Shown here: piece after piece, positions 1 to 11,462 of the stretch | Numbering within the stretch: the stretch's first letter is position 1 | Layout of the letters: each line of letters starts with the position of its first letter | Assembly (NCBI GenBank): GCA_015501055.1 | Contig: JADNYV010000053.1 | Span: 1 to 64,000, forward strand | Direction of reading: 5' to 3' | Length of the DNA stretch: 64,000 bases | DNA from: Mucidula mucida | Lineage: Eukaryota > Basidiomycota > Agaricomycetes > Agaricales > Physalacriaceae | Made by a program: the position numbers and the translations under genes | The notes under the pieces: generated by a model | Seen by the model: the letters and a program-made list of their open reading frames with translations, nothing else | What the model was told of the DNA's origin: nothing | Databases searched by the model: none

Positions 1-395
1 CATGCGCTTAAAATGATAAAAGAGCAGAAGCGAGAACTTGGCGAGAACGGGCTGGGGAGCTCTTCAAGGGTATTCTTAATCGGATCGATGAGAAGTGAAA
101 CTTGGACAAGAGTTATGTCGAGATCGCCATTTTATCAATGCAGCGTCGATCCTAACCAACGGAATCATTTGATACGAAACCGATAAAGATTCGGCCCGAA
201 AGTCATCTTGATAGATAAACAAAGTGCATATAGATAGACACAGTAATATACAGAGAGTCGTGTCTGAAAAGGATATCATAGAAATGGAGTCAATGCGTAC
301 AACCACTGTAAAAGTACATATAAACTGAGATAAGAATCACATCTGACTGACATCGCCGCCACACACCACACTGAGCACTCCATCACGTCCATTTC
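1..395. repeat. Conserved 3' flank of FunK1 unit; window-edge inverted duplication
   Basis: Non-coding DNA downstream of kinase copy A. Its reverse complement is nearly identical to the DNA after copy K (54114-54543) and copy C (22508-22905), down to the terminal block around a CATGCGCTTAAAATG motif. Shorter versions follow copies B and F. It probably holds the 3' UTR and polyadenylation region of copy A plus unit spacer. The duplication runs up to the window edge, so its true left end is not visible. Confidence 0.8.
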
Positions 396-3300
396 TTACG
401 TCTCGTCCTTCTTCGCGCTCCTCAGCTTCCGATCACTAGACTCCACCACTCTTTTCGCTCGGGGTGGGCGAGAGGGACCGGCAGACTGACCAGATGTACC
501 CGCCGCGGCGCTACGAGAAGAACTCGCCGCAGGAGGCTGGGCCGCTTGCTTCGTCTTCCTCGCAGGCGCTTTGCGCCCTTTTGCAGCACCGGATGAACCT
601 CCACTTTTAGTCCTCGATGACCGTCTAGGCGGCTCATCCGCTGGAACTGGAGTGCTCTTTGCCTTTTTAGTGGTCTCCGGCTCAACATCATCTTCAGCGC
701 GTCGTTTCCCAGAGCGCGATGTCCCAGCACGCGTGCCGTTCTTGGACCTTTTGTTGGGCTCCATGGTGTCTTCAGCACGACGTTTGCGAGGTTGTGATGG
801 GCCAGGCTCTGGGTTCGGCGTGACTTCCTCGTTGTCCTCCTGCGGGACTTCTTCGTTGTTCTCGTGCGCGCCGGCGGGTGGAGGGGCCTCCTCGTCCGGT
901 GCCTTCTCGAGCGCCTTGCCCGCATGATACTCCACCCCAACCATGGCACGATGTATTGTCATGAACACCTTGTGAATGTCACGATAATACTTTTCTTTGA
1001 AATAAACGGGGTCCCAGCACGGAGAATTCTGTCCCGCAAGGACTACTGGAACCGTAGATTCCACTGGCTTGTAGCAGTAACGTACCAGATACGCAAATGC
1101 AGCCATAACTTTGCACAGAGCGGATGCATTGGCCTTTTCGTAAAAGGTCTTTAGCACGTCCCCCGTGCGTGAGAAATTACTCGGTACTCGAGTTGTGACT
1201 TGTAGAATGAATTCACGACGTTCGACAGAGCCTTTGAGGGAACCGTCAAAGAGTTGATCGTAAAGCTCGAGGATCGCTTGATGGCTTTTCACGGTATCCT
1301 GGTCATCTGCGTGGAGGCAAGTAGGAACGGTGGTGATGAGATGCGAGAGAAGGATCCATAAGACAGATTCTAGATCGTGCAGGAAATTGAAGCGGAACCA
1401 TGAACGCTCCTGCTGCGGCTGATTCTCCTCCATGAAATCATCCATGAGATCATCTACCGAAGGAGGCGTCTCCGGCGGGGCATCCGGTTGGAAACGATGA
1501 AGTAAGGACTGATACTCGACGGCCATAAATCCGGGGGTACCCTAAGAAAGGCTCAATACAAAAAGTGGAAGGTAGGCATGATGACTTACGGTGAGGGGTA
1601 GAGCCGACTTGCCTTGAGAGTCATAACGGCGTGCGTACTCGAGATCGGAGATCTTGATGTGGCGATCCTTCATGTACAGTAAACAATTACCAGGACTGAT
1701 ATCCCGATGAATGAATCCAGCCAAACGCATGTAATCGAGACCTGCGGTATATGAGAAATGGGAACATCGAAAGATTTACGACATACCATATACAAGCTGC
1801 GCTAGGCCAAGAGTGAAGTCACCATAATCGTCAACGGTGTATAAGGATTGGCATTCCTCCGCGAAAACGATCCGCCGGTGAGTGCGCTGAGTGTGGGGGT
1901 ACACGACTGGGTTCTTGGCAGAAGGTGCCACAGGTTTAGGTTTTCCAGAGGCCTTTTTGCCGCCAGTACCAACAGGACCAAGCGCGTTATCTTTTGTGTG
2001 GCGCCCGCCTGCTACGGTGGGGAATTTTGCAGGAGGAGGCGTGGGAAGCGGGGTGTAACGGAACTCAACCGCATTCCTTGGGGGTGCAAGAGTGGTGTCG
2101 TCCTGGTCATTGACCTGGACAGCTATATCCTCCACGATAGTCATGAAATACTGCTTCGCATCGTCGGCCATGGTTGCGCCGGCAACGCTAGTCGGAGGAC
2201 GTTCCTCCGGCGAAACGCCGATTTTGTCCAATTCCTCAAGCGCTGCGAAGATCTCCTTCTGAATGGTCTGCTCCGATTTAGCATCGATGTAAAGCCAAAC
2301 GTCCTTCAACACCTTGGTTTCACCAAAAGGCTGATCGTTAGCGTCAAGTTCTCGCACCGCCCATACTCTTGTTGCGCGAGTTACGATATCCAGCGCACTG
2401 GATTCATCAATGCAACGAACAGTCTGGTATTTCTTGTCGCCGACGGTGAATTGGTATTGAACATCTTTGTTATCGTCCCGAACTCGAACGACAGTCGGGT
2501 CGTAACCGAGTCCCTCAAGCGAAGAGAACGTCATGAAAATGATGAATCGAATGAAGTCCCTGGGATTCTAATAACAGCGATGAGACAGTACGGCGCGAGT
2601 CAATGCAAGTCAACTTACCGCGTGGTAATCGAATTCAGCAGTCACGGCAATGTGCGATCTGGAGAAGTACCAGAACCTCATCATATTGGCCTCGACGGTG
2701 AAGGCCAACACAAATCGGCGGCTTGGATCATTGTATAGAATGTGGCTGACGGCACCGACAATTTGGTCCTCGTTCTAGACACGATTTAGAGATGGACGAA
2801 GGAAACAACGTCAAGCACTCACAGTTCCTCTGTCCTCCAAATGCAGCTTGGCCTCCATGGGGCCACCGACGTCACAAGTCTTGACTTTCTTGTCATCGAC
2901 TTCGCCGCCACCGTCGCGCGACTCCATCAGGATAAAGCGTGCATCGGTCTTCATGGACCCTCCGCGCACCTCAGAGGCGGTCTCATGTCTTGGGCGGCAG
3001 ATGAGACGCGTCGTGCGCTTGGGCAGTTTGATCGTGTTCTGCTTCTCGTTCCAGGCAAGGCAGAGGCCGTGAATTTCCTCTGCGATGGGTTCCAGGCCTT
3101 GATATGTATCGTCTTCCGTGACCTGACGCCTGATTCTTGTAGTCGGCCAGCTCTTCGTGTTCAAGGTTTTGGTCTTCTTCAATCCGTCCTGAACCCAGGA
3201 GATCAGTTCCTCGGTTTCGCGGGCAGATGGTAGGATATTCGACTGGTAGGTAGAAAAGTATGTGTCGACCGGGACCTGCACGGTGTGGCCTGTTGTAGAA

Positions 3301-3437
3301 GCCCTCAAGGCGACGCGTTGAACGTCTAGGCCATGAGCGTCAGCACCTAGCGTGCCCATCGGTTTGCTGATTCGAGCAGTTATCCCGGGCGCGGATTCTT
3401 GTGAGGACGGGGCGCGTGAGGTCTGAGGGGTGTCCAT
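396..3437 (-). CDS. FunK1-type fungal protein kinase, copy A (full length)
   Basis: Five exons on the minus strand: 3437-2823, 2774-2619, 2567-1787, 1741-1590 and 1541-396, joining in frame with GT/AG introns to give 949 residues. Visible kinase landmarks are a VLKDVW lysine motif (K about 345), a catalytic loop HRDISPGN (D531, N536), a DFG-equivalent SDLE (D550) and an activation-segment end GTPGFMAVEY (569-578). An upstream RRFVLAF...MMRFWYFSR stretch fits the N-terminal part of the FunK1 (fungal Pkinase) family. After about residue 780 the tail is a low-complexity, Lys/Arg-rich region with several KKAK/RKRR clusters, suggesting nuclear targeting (inference). The ATG at 3437 is preferred over an upstream in-frame start because a TATA-like box lies 44 bp upstream in this copy and at the same distance in copies F and K. 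Substrate unknown. This is the only copy with an uninterrupted standard architecture and an intact tail. Confidence 0.85.
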
Positions 3438-3610
3438 AGTAAGAAGGTGTGATGTGTAACAACGACAGAGGAAACTCACGTTTTATATCAATGGCAGGCG
3501 CGCTCGCCTTTGTTAGTGTCGTGACTGCGATTGCCAAGTTAGGATCTGTTTGGTCGAGTTGACAACAGGTTCAGAGTCACATGTTCCTTCGGTTACCGCA
3601 TTTGGACTGC
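3438..3610 (-). promoter_or_regulatory. Core promoter block of FunK1 copy A
   Basis: ATATAAAA at 3481-3488 lies 44 bp upstream of the ATG. Further upstream (about 3545-3610) is a block containing ACATGTGACTCTGAACCTG and CTCGACCAAACAGATCC that recurs at the matching place before copies F and K and, diverged, before C, D and L. Conservation plus fixed spacing support a promoter; no factor is assigned. Confidence 0.6.
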
Positions 3611-4450
3611 ACTGAACAATGGCGAACAACTGGTCCTCGGTGGACTGCACTTATCCACCGACTCGAAAGGCAATTGAGGCTATTGAATCAAGAACATTCT
3701 CATTCCATATCATTTGATTCTCATTTTATTTCGAACGCGTCCTCATTGTCTCGTGGACTGCACTTATCCACCCACTCGAAAAGGCAACTTGAGGTTATTG
3801 AAATCCACAGGAACATTTGCACTTCACCGGGGATATATAACAACGTGACGATAATCATGGGTACGATTTCGAACTCGTCCACACGTATCAGCAAGCCTAC
3901 CCAAGGCTACTGGCACTCGCCATTGATTGACGCACATCCAGTTCTTCGAATGCATCCCATACTTCCCCGACGGCCTGAGAGCGTAGACGACTTCCTATTC
4001 ATTGTCCACTCGTCCAACCATTGTCCACCATTCCGAAACAGATTCTCATCGCTTCAGCTCTGCTCCAAGGCGCGCTCCGAACATGGGTACGTATCCTCCT
4101 CCGAGGGCTTACTATTTCGCTTACCTCAATACGTTGGAAACTTGGTATGTGTCACATGTACGGCCAGTATCAGAGCCTCGACGGTTGTTCGATCTTCTTC
4201 ATCACTGTATCGCACTCTTCCATCTTTTGTGCACCCTCAGCCTCTGTTAATGTGGATTGCTCAGCATACAACAGCTCACGGTGACCCGCGCGGCATATCT
4301 CGAAGCATCTTGAAACCTGAACGGCTAAATCTCTACAACACACACGGACCCAGTATGTGCATTCGTGCTTTTGGTTGGCCTACAGCCTCAAGCTCAAGCC
4401 CGGGGCCGACCCGGACAAGGGAGCACGAAATTCCCCACACTCAGTATTCA
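3611..4450. repeat. Upstream repeat region of FunK1 copy A
   Basis: Diverged copies of this region lie upstream of copy F (about 32740-33690) and copy K (about 50200-50925). It contains two imperfect tandem copies of a segment with TGGACTGCACTTATCCACC and CACAGGAACATTT (around 3640-3720 and 3760-3830), and CATTGTCCAC-type short repeats near 4000-4030. A 331-codon open frame across it is not kept in the other copies and is not called a gene. Confidence 0.6.
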
Positions 4451-6504
4451 TTCCCCCTTCACAGCATTGGGCGACAATCTGAGGGGACAGGCAAAAATAA
4501 TCGGAATATAGGCCGACGACACAAGAGGTCAAGGTTTATGCTGTTACGTAGCGTTTTGTGGTGGTGTCCACGTTAATTCAGCGGGTCGGCTAGGACTCGA
4601 CATGACCAATATAGAGACTTACGATGACGGGGGTAAGGCAACGAAGGGAAGCTTGCTGCTGCTTTGACGACGTTAAAGTCGCGTTAACTCTCTCTCTTAC
4701 ATGCAAGAAAAGAGAGGGAAAATTATATGTTAATTACTTATTACCTACGCGACTGCCACTACAATTAGACTCGACTTCCCACTGACCACGACTGAATTAA
4801 TCGTTTAACCTAGACGTAGCACACAATCGCGCGGAGAGCTGTAGTTGCGTCTTTGGAAGGTAAATCCTACACCTATGCTTAGCATCGTTATTGACCTGAT
4901 TACAGTTCATGGCTTCGTGCTGGTGAACGTCGAGTCACCTTGGCTTCGTGCTGGTCGAACGTTGTCTTCACGGCCAATATTATATGGACCCGAGGACTGG
5001 CTACGCGACCGTTGATGAGCTCCGACTCCCGAGACGAATGTCTGGTCCACGAATCGACACCAGTACAGCATGTTCGACAATAGTCTGCCCTCGGACATCA
5101 TTCAAGGCAATTCCGACTTCTTTGACGCGCCCTGGGACGCGGGTCTTACATCTTTCTGTTGTTCGTAGACGTGGCCGATCTGGAACCATATGTCGGCGTG
5201 CGCAAGGGGATTGGGTGGGTTTCGGAGAATACGATCGAAGCACTTGAGGCGCTGATAATAAGCGACCAAGCAACTTGCAATAGGCCGCGGTCATGGAACC
5301 GTCAGGCTGCGTCTCCTCAGCGCCAAAACATTAATGCTGACATTACACTGTTGTGCCTCAGTGACGAGGACGATTTGGATGGGAAACGAGGGCAGTGTGA
5401 ATAGGAGACGCTGAAGACGGTCTTCGTTGTCGTTGTGAGGCGAAGCGCCGCTGAAATGGGTAGATTTATTCATCTGTGTTTTTTCTCCAGCAGGTAAATT
5501 GTGCAGAGAATATGGCTGTCTGGTGTGAATGAGTATCGTATATGTTGCCACCCCTTCCTCGTTCAGATTGCCCTTCCTGTTGGTCTCCCTCTTCCCGCTG
5601 ACTTTTCCAAATCAGCGCAAGATTCCGGACCTCTAAAATTAGTAGCGGGCCTCACGTTCCTCGAACTCCGAAGAGCATCGCGACGACTCTAGTAGATCTA
5701 AGAACTGAGCAGTGATTGCCAGTGAGCACGGACTCGGACTTGTCCCAAGTCTGGAGGCGCCGCATCTGAGCGGTAAGAGAAATAGGAAAGGCGGGGTGGT
5801 CTCAATTGGACGATGCGCCATAATCAAAGGGAAAGGCGCAGTTCGGCGCACCTTGCTTTTTGAACGAAGTTACCGCGTGTGATGTAAGTTACTAGCTCCC
5901 TATCGCTTCTGACTGATAGGCAGACTAGATGCCGCGCAGCTGCTATTATACCAGCAGAACTCTTACTTCTGGATTGCTTCTCGCTGCTATGGCGCGATCT
6001 GTATGACCGCTGCGCCACACGCGCTCCTCAATACTTAGTATTACACAATGTCTACTCGCCACAGGATGTTGGGCCCCTCTCAAAGATGTCTATTTCGTAA
6101 CTTGGCTGCGCTAAGGGCAATCTATTACAGTCCTACCCTTGAAAGTAAGTGTGGCGGCAAGAAAATCGGGTACCGGTCCGCTGATCCGATATAGCATTTT
6201 GAGTCCGGAGTGTGCGCGCTACCTTTCCTTCTCACCATCATCATCTCCATCGTCGGGCACGCCCTGCTGCCTACCGTCTTTGCAAGCTCAGCCGTCGTCC
6301 GGTTACGTCGGGTCATCTAGTCGGTTCCGATCTCGTCGAGTCAAGCTGTGTCACAGTGAGTGCCCTTTCTTACCGCGCTTTATTACGCTCAAATAGCTCA
6401 GCGCCGTCGCTGGGGAACGATAGTAAAGAGCTCGCTTTTGCCCTTTTATCGCCTTGGACCGCGTCGAACTTCTAGAGCAGGAAAACACATATCGCCCTTG
6501 TTGC
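4451..6504. other. Intergenic, with possible decayed gene fragment
   Basis: No convincing intact gene. Around 5000-5404 (plus) two overlapping frames read like coding sequence: one around 5067-5166 is rich in acidic and aromatic residues, and the following one ends at 5404 in an acidic stretch (SDEDDLDGK). They join only by a frameshift or an implausibly short intron, so this may be a relic. The rest, including the AT-rich part near 4700-4860, shows nothing recognisable. Confidence 0.3.
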
Positions 6505-9500
6505 ATGGACATACCGGGTCGTCCACCGCCCAACGACACTGGTCAACGACGCGGTAATCGCCGTCCCAGACGTGATAACGGCGCGAATACTGCGGTCGAC
6601 AATCAGTTACCGTCGGGTCCTAGGAATGGAGGCCTAGAGAACCCCACCAAGCCGCCGCGCGTCCGGACGAACAGGCATAAGCCGCGACCAGCTGCCGATG
6701 GGGCGGCTGATGGAGCGCCATCATCGTCGAATCCGTCGTCCAATGGCAATGGCGGTCAAGCCAATCGGCGGCCAAAGCCAAAACCATTGCGGCCTACAGA
6801 AGGCGCGGCGGATTCTTCTGCTCAGCCACAGCCCAAAACTTCCCGCCGTCCTCGCTTTAACGGTGGGTTGACTGGTCCATCAGAGGGCGGTTCATCTCAT
6901 TCTCACCGGAAGGAGAAGTACAAGCTACCTGACGCTAGTGCAGATGACCTGACATCGACGCTCATCCGTTCACTCAGCGTCGCCCCATACGCAGATTGCC
7001 CAATCTGTTTTAGTTCCATTCATCCGGCCCAGCCTACTTGGAGCTGCTCTCCTACCATGCCTGTCATCGATGAGGATCCACAGTACTGCTGGACGACTTT
7101 TCACCTCAAGTGCATCCGCTCTTGGTCCGAGAAGAGTTACAAGGAGATCAAGGAAGCGTGGCGTGCACGTGGAGAAGAGAGAGTGGCGAATGGCGCTGCC
7201 CAGGCTGTCAGGGCAAGCGTAATGTTCTCGTCGGAGGCTACAGGTGTTTCTGTGGATCTACCCCGTCGCCTAATGCCCGACTCGCTACCCCACATTCATG
7301 CGGCAACCCATGCTCCAGGTCAAAGAACGCGTGTCCTCATCCATGCCCTTTATCCTGCCATCCAGGACCATGTCCTCCGTGTAAAGTCATGCTCGAAATT
7401 CCTTGCAAGTGTCCTCGCGCACGCATAGTCCCAGTTCGCTGCGGGGAGGATATACGCGTTTCTTGCGGAGAGACCTGTGGTCGTGACTTGAATTGCAGCA
7501 AGCACAAGTGCCAGAAGCCTTGTCATCTGGGTCCTTGTGGCGATTGTCAAGAAGTCGTCAATCAAAAGTGTTGGTGTGGCGATGAGATGCGTAAGACTGC
7601 CTGTGGCGCAGGTGACAAGTGGCTGGTCGGAGTTGGGTGTGAACGTGAAGGTCCTCTCATCGACTCTCTTGGATGGTCTTGTGCCAAGTCGTGTCACAGG
7701 TGTGTTTTTCCTCTGTACACGTAATCATGTAAATCATCAATCTTTGTTAGAAATTACGACTGCGGCAAACACTTCTGCGACAAAGCGTGTCATCCTCCGA
7801 CTTTGGGCAGCTCTCCGTGCCCGCTTTCTCCGTCTAATGTCAAAACCTGTCCTTGCGGTAAGAAACGCATAGGTGCCGATTTCCCAGTTCGCGCGAGTTG
7901 CGAAGATCCCATCCCAACGTGCCAGTCTACTTGTGGTACACCTCGCAGCACCTGTGAGCACCTCTGCCAGGCCAAATGTCACGCCGACGAGTGTCCACCA
8001 TGCAACGAGCTCGTCGTTCGACCTTGCAGATGCGGGAACGTTCGGCGCTCTATCGCGTGCGGCAACCTGCATGTCACTGTTGAAGAAGCGGGAATAACGA
8101 TTGAGGTACCTGTTCTCTGTGATAAGCCTTGCACGGCATTACGCGCTTGTGGGAGACATAGGTGTAACAGGGTTTGTTGCCCTCTAGCATCTTTTACCTC
8201 GGCCAAGAACAAGGGAAAGAAGCGCGGCGTTGAGCCCGCCGAGATTGGGGAAGAGCCTGGTGGGATGCACGAATGCGATCTCGTTTGCGGAAAGATGCTT
8301 AGTTGTGGCAATCACCGATGCGAGGACCGCGACCATCGGGGACCTTGCGCGCCTTGTTTGAGGAGTTCATTCGAAGAGGTTTGTCTGCTACGTTCCCGTC
8401 AAATCGTTACTGATGGCATCTAGCTCATCTGCTTCTGTGGGCGAACGGTTCTGGAACCGCCTGTCCCATGTGGAACGAAGATTCAGTGCACGTACCCTTG
8501 CGTGTTCCCTCCTCCAGAATGCGGACACCCCAAGACGCCTCATGTCTGTCACGGCGACGACGTATCGTGCCCGCCTTGCCCTTTTCTGACTACTAAACTC
8601 TGTGCCTGCGGTGCGAAAATGGTGGGTAACGTTCGTTGTTCATTGGACAGGGATAAGATTGGCTGTGGGACTGCCTGTGGGAAACTCCTTGAATGCGGGT
8701 TTCACCACTGTGAACGGGTATGCCATGCTGACGAGTGTGGGACATGTACGATGCCTTGCGGGAAGCCTAGAAAGATGTGGTATGTGTTCATTTTCCCTCG
8801 TACTCGATGAAAAGAAGATTTAATTTGGTTCTAGCCTTCCTGGGCATCATCCTTGTACGGAGCCGTGCCATGCGCCATCTGCGTGCTCCGAGAAGGAACC
8901 GTGCCAGACGATTATATCCCTTTCGTGCCCATGCGGAAGGATCAAACAATCTATTCGGTGTGGACGTAGTACCACCAACGCCAGTGGGCGAAGCGATGTG
9001 CTCAAGTGCACGTCGGAGTGCGAGATCGCCAAACGGAATGCGAGGTTGGCGGATGCGTTGGGGATCAACACGGCTTCGCGCGACAAGAATCCGGGAGGAC
9101 CACCGGTGTACAGCGACGAGTTGTTGGGTTTTGCGAGGCTCAATGACAAGTTCTTGTCGGTCGCGGAGAAGGCGTTTGCGGAATTTGTGTCGTCTGGACG
9201 AAAGACGCAGGTTCTGCCGCAGATGCCCGTGGAGCGCAGGAAGTTTGTTATTGAGGTTTGTGTTGATCTCGTATGTGTGACGTTTTGGTATTCATCAAAC
9301 TTGGTAGCTGGCTGGTGTTTATCGCATGGACTACCGGATGGTGGATCAAGAGCCTCATCGCAGGTGAGGGTTTTCTGTTGCTTTTCGGTGTTTTGACTAA
9401 CAATGAATTAGCGTCGAACTCATCCGTCGGATCGATACGAGGATTCCAGCGCCGCTGCTGTCAGCACAGGCGCTTGCGGGTTCGCGACCTAATTTGGGCA

Positions 9501-9781
9501 AACTTGGCAATCTGCGTGCGGCGCCTGTGGCGGGAGTGCAGAAACCGAGTGCGCCTCTTAGTAGGGGGTGGGCGACGCCTGCGGGTGGTGGTAGTCGCGC
9601 GGCTACGCCGCCGTCGAGGACTGCAGAGCTCCCTGCTACTCAATCAACGTCGGCAGAGGTGCGGAGACCTGTAGGGTCTGTGTATCGTCCGCCTGGGGCG
9701 CGGCAGGTTGTTCAGGCTCCTGCGCCTAGTGTGGGTGTCACGGATGTTGATGTGCCTGATAATTGGGAGGACGATGCATGA
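6505..9781 (+). CDS. NFX1/FAP1-type zinc-finger protein (RING-like, NFX1 repeats, R3H)
   Basis: Exons about 6505-7699, 7751-8378, 8424-8779, 8835-9255, 9308-9363 and 9412-9781. Order of domains: a disordered Arg/Pro-rich N-terminus; a RING-type cluster (CPIC...CWTTFHLKCIRSW, about residues 163-210); many Cys/His NFX1 repeats (CPHPCPLSCHPGPCPPC and relatives); and an R3H-like region spread over exons 4-6 ending in RIDTRIPAP. The C-terminus is Pro/Ala-rich. The family acts in the nucleus as transcriptional repressors or ubiquitin ligases; yeast Fap1 binds FKBP12. Oddity: between about 7165 and 7190 the frame changes (from IKEAWRARGE to SGEWRCPGC) inside a GAGAAGAGAGAG tract with no room for an intron, so one base appears missing. 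Either the sequence has an indel error or this allele is broken. The TTG at 6454 was not used; the first ATG is 6505. Confidence 0.85.
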
Positions 9782-9873
9782 GGTTTCTTGGGTCCAATTT
9801 TAGAAGCTGAGCGTCTGGCTCGTAGGATGTTGTAGAGCAGTGCATATGTAGGTTCAACTTGGTTACTATTGCA

Positions 9874-10206
9874 CTACCTTTTTGCCATTGGAATCACGCT
9901 TGGATCTTGCGGAACTGCTTCCTGGACTTCCATCTCCAGTTTAATTATCTTGAGCGTATATTCACGTGTTTGCTCGTCCATTTTTGCTTCTATGCCATTC
10001 CTCTCTTCCTCATTGACAATTTTGGTGCGGTCTACGAGAGAAGAGAGATCTCCTTTGGTGGCCTCCAAGACAGGTGTAACGTTGGGATTGTATTTCAGGT
10101 AAGAAGCGAGATTGTCGATAATTCCAGCAAGCTGTTTGATTATCCTCTACAGAGTCGCCCACATAAGGCGTGCAGGTTCGACAAGAGGGTTCAGGTTGTA
10201 CACCAT
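9874..10206 (-). CDS. Small hypothetical coiled-coil protein
   Basis: Minus-strand reading of about 90 codons with a clear charged, heptad-like helix (DRTKIVNEEERNGIEAKMDE...) ending at 9874. A possible start ATG is at 10206. Between them is an in-frame TAG at 10147-10149, which sits where a 3' splice acceptor would fall (CTGTAG|AGG). An intron of about 57 bp starting GTGTAC right after the ATG would therefore give a continuous protein with a start-codon-only first exon. Otherwise it is a pseudogene with one stop. It faces the NFX1-type gene tail to tail, about 90 bp away. Family not recognised. Confidence 0.4.
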
Positions 10207-10610
10207 GGGTCATTCCTTTCTAGTTATCCAATTCTCATTGCATTTTCGAAAGAAGTAGGCGAGGCAGGTCATTTGACCGGGATCCACATTTCCAAGCTTC
10301 CACCACAAGACACATCGGATATGTAAGACTAAGAAGCAGCGTCTAGACAAAAAGGGATGGCCACGGCTGGCTGTTCTTGACTCTAGCGCAGATCGCCGCG
10401 TTTATTACGGACTCGGTCGGTTGACACCCTGTCCTCCGACGCACAACAAATCCCCGTTTCTCGGCACGCGAAGGCGTTCACGGTGATCCTTGGCCTCATG
10501 TGGCGCAACAGCAAAGGCGGTGGCAAGAACCTGATGACATTCCACCTCATGCGTCATTGGCCTCTGCTTTATTTATCGAAGGTTCAAGGCCCTTTCTTCT
10601 CCCCACATCC

Positions 10611-10757
10611 ATGAACTCTCTTCTTTTCCTATTAGCCATTCAAGTTGTCGCCCTTTTGATATCCAGACGCCGTCGTACATCAGTTCAACATGCTTCGGCA
10701 ACTGATTTCTCTACTAAATCAGCCGTGTGGTTCACGTATTTCAATGGGCTCCTCTGA
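10611..10757 (+). CDS. Possible small hydrophobic peptide ORF
   Basis: A 48-codon frame starts at an ATG with a hydrophobic stretch (MNSLLFLLAIQVVALLI) followed by RRRR, like a signal anchor. There is no supporting splice structure or homology signal. It lies in an otherwise empty stretch from 10210 to 11460. It could be chance. Confidence 0.2.
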   Translation: MNSLLFLLAIQVVALLISRRRRTSVQHASATDFSTKSAVWFTYFNGLL

Positions 10758-11025
10758 CCTTGTCTCCTTTGGGTCAGACGGGAACTCTGCAGCGAGGTGA
10801 TCCACGTGCGACCTTTGGCGACCGTTGTGTCATTTACATTCGAACGTCGTGAAATGGGATAGGAACCCTCCATTCTTCAGATCATTGGAAGTTAAGTCTA
10901 TATAGTACCCGAGCTCAGTCTGTATCGCCACTCATACGTTTGTGAAAGACATGCCGCTTATCAGAAAGGTTTTGTTTTCATTTTACGCAGTATACCTGAT
11001 TCCTAAGAAGAGTTCTATAGACACA

Positions 11026-11054
11026 ATCTCAAGTTTACCTGGTAAACTTGAGAT
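11026..11054. repeat. Perfect 29-nt palindrome (14-bp arms, 1-nt centre)
   Basis: ATCTCAAGTTTACC, one T, then the exact reverse complement. It could extrude as a hairpin or be a dimeric binding site. No open frame covers it and no transposon ends were found around it. Confidence 0.9.
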
Positions 11055-11462
11055 CTACACATTGGATATGAGACTCGTGGCAAAGATGATGAGTTTGTCC
11101 GCCTGGCCGACAAAGCCATGGTACTGGGCACGTACGCCGTTGACTTCATTCCCGTTCTCAAGTAAACCTCATGCGTTTGACCGGGGGTGTACTGATTGTC
11201 CGCAGCTTAGCTATAGCTGCCTTTCCTTCCATGCAACAAACACGTAAAGAAAGAAAGACGGAGAACGTCTTTTGAATGTACCCAATTCACGTGTGGTCGT
11301 AACAACCTTGCTATCCAGACTGTACATGCGGTTGCATGTTGTCTACTTAACCCTAAGGAGCTCTCTATGCATAATCTAAGTATTGGATAATGTAGAGTAA
11401 GTATCCCAGGAGTCCATGATGCTGATCCTCAGTCCTTGCGTCCATTTCCGATGTGTCCTTGA

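Noticed and set aside
1848..2738. 296-codon plus-strand frame opposite FunK1 copy A exons 2-3, and its twin at 51786-52676
   Set aside because: Exactly antisense to well-supported kinase exons and kept only because A and K are near-identical; it crosses their introns and has no domain signal.
3581..4576. 331-codon plus-strand frame upstream of copy A
   Set aside because: Lies in repeat-built upstream DNA; the homologous regions before F and K have indels that destroy it.
5930..6040. Possible tRNA-like A box on the minus strand
   Set aside because: No matching B box or pairing stems could be found.
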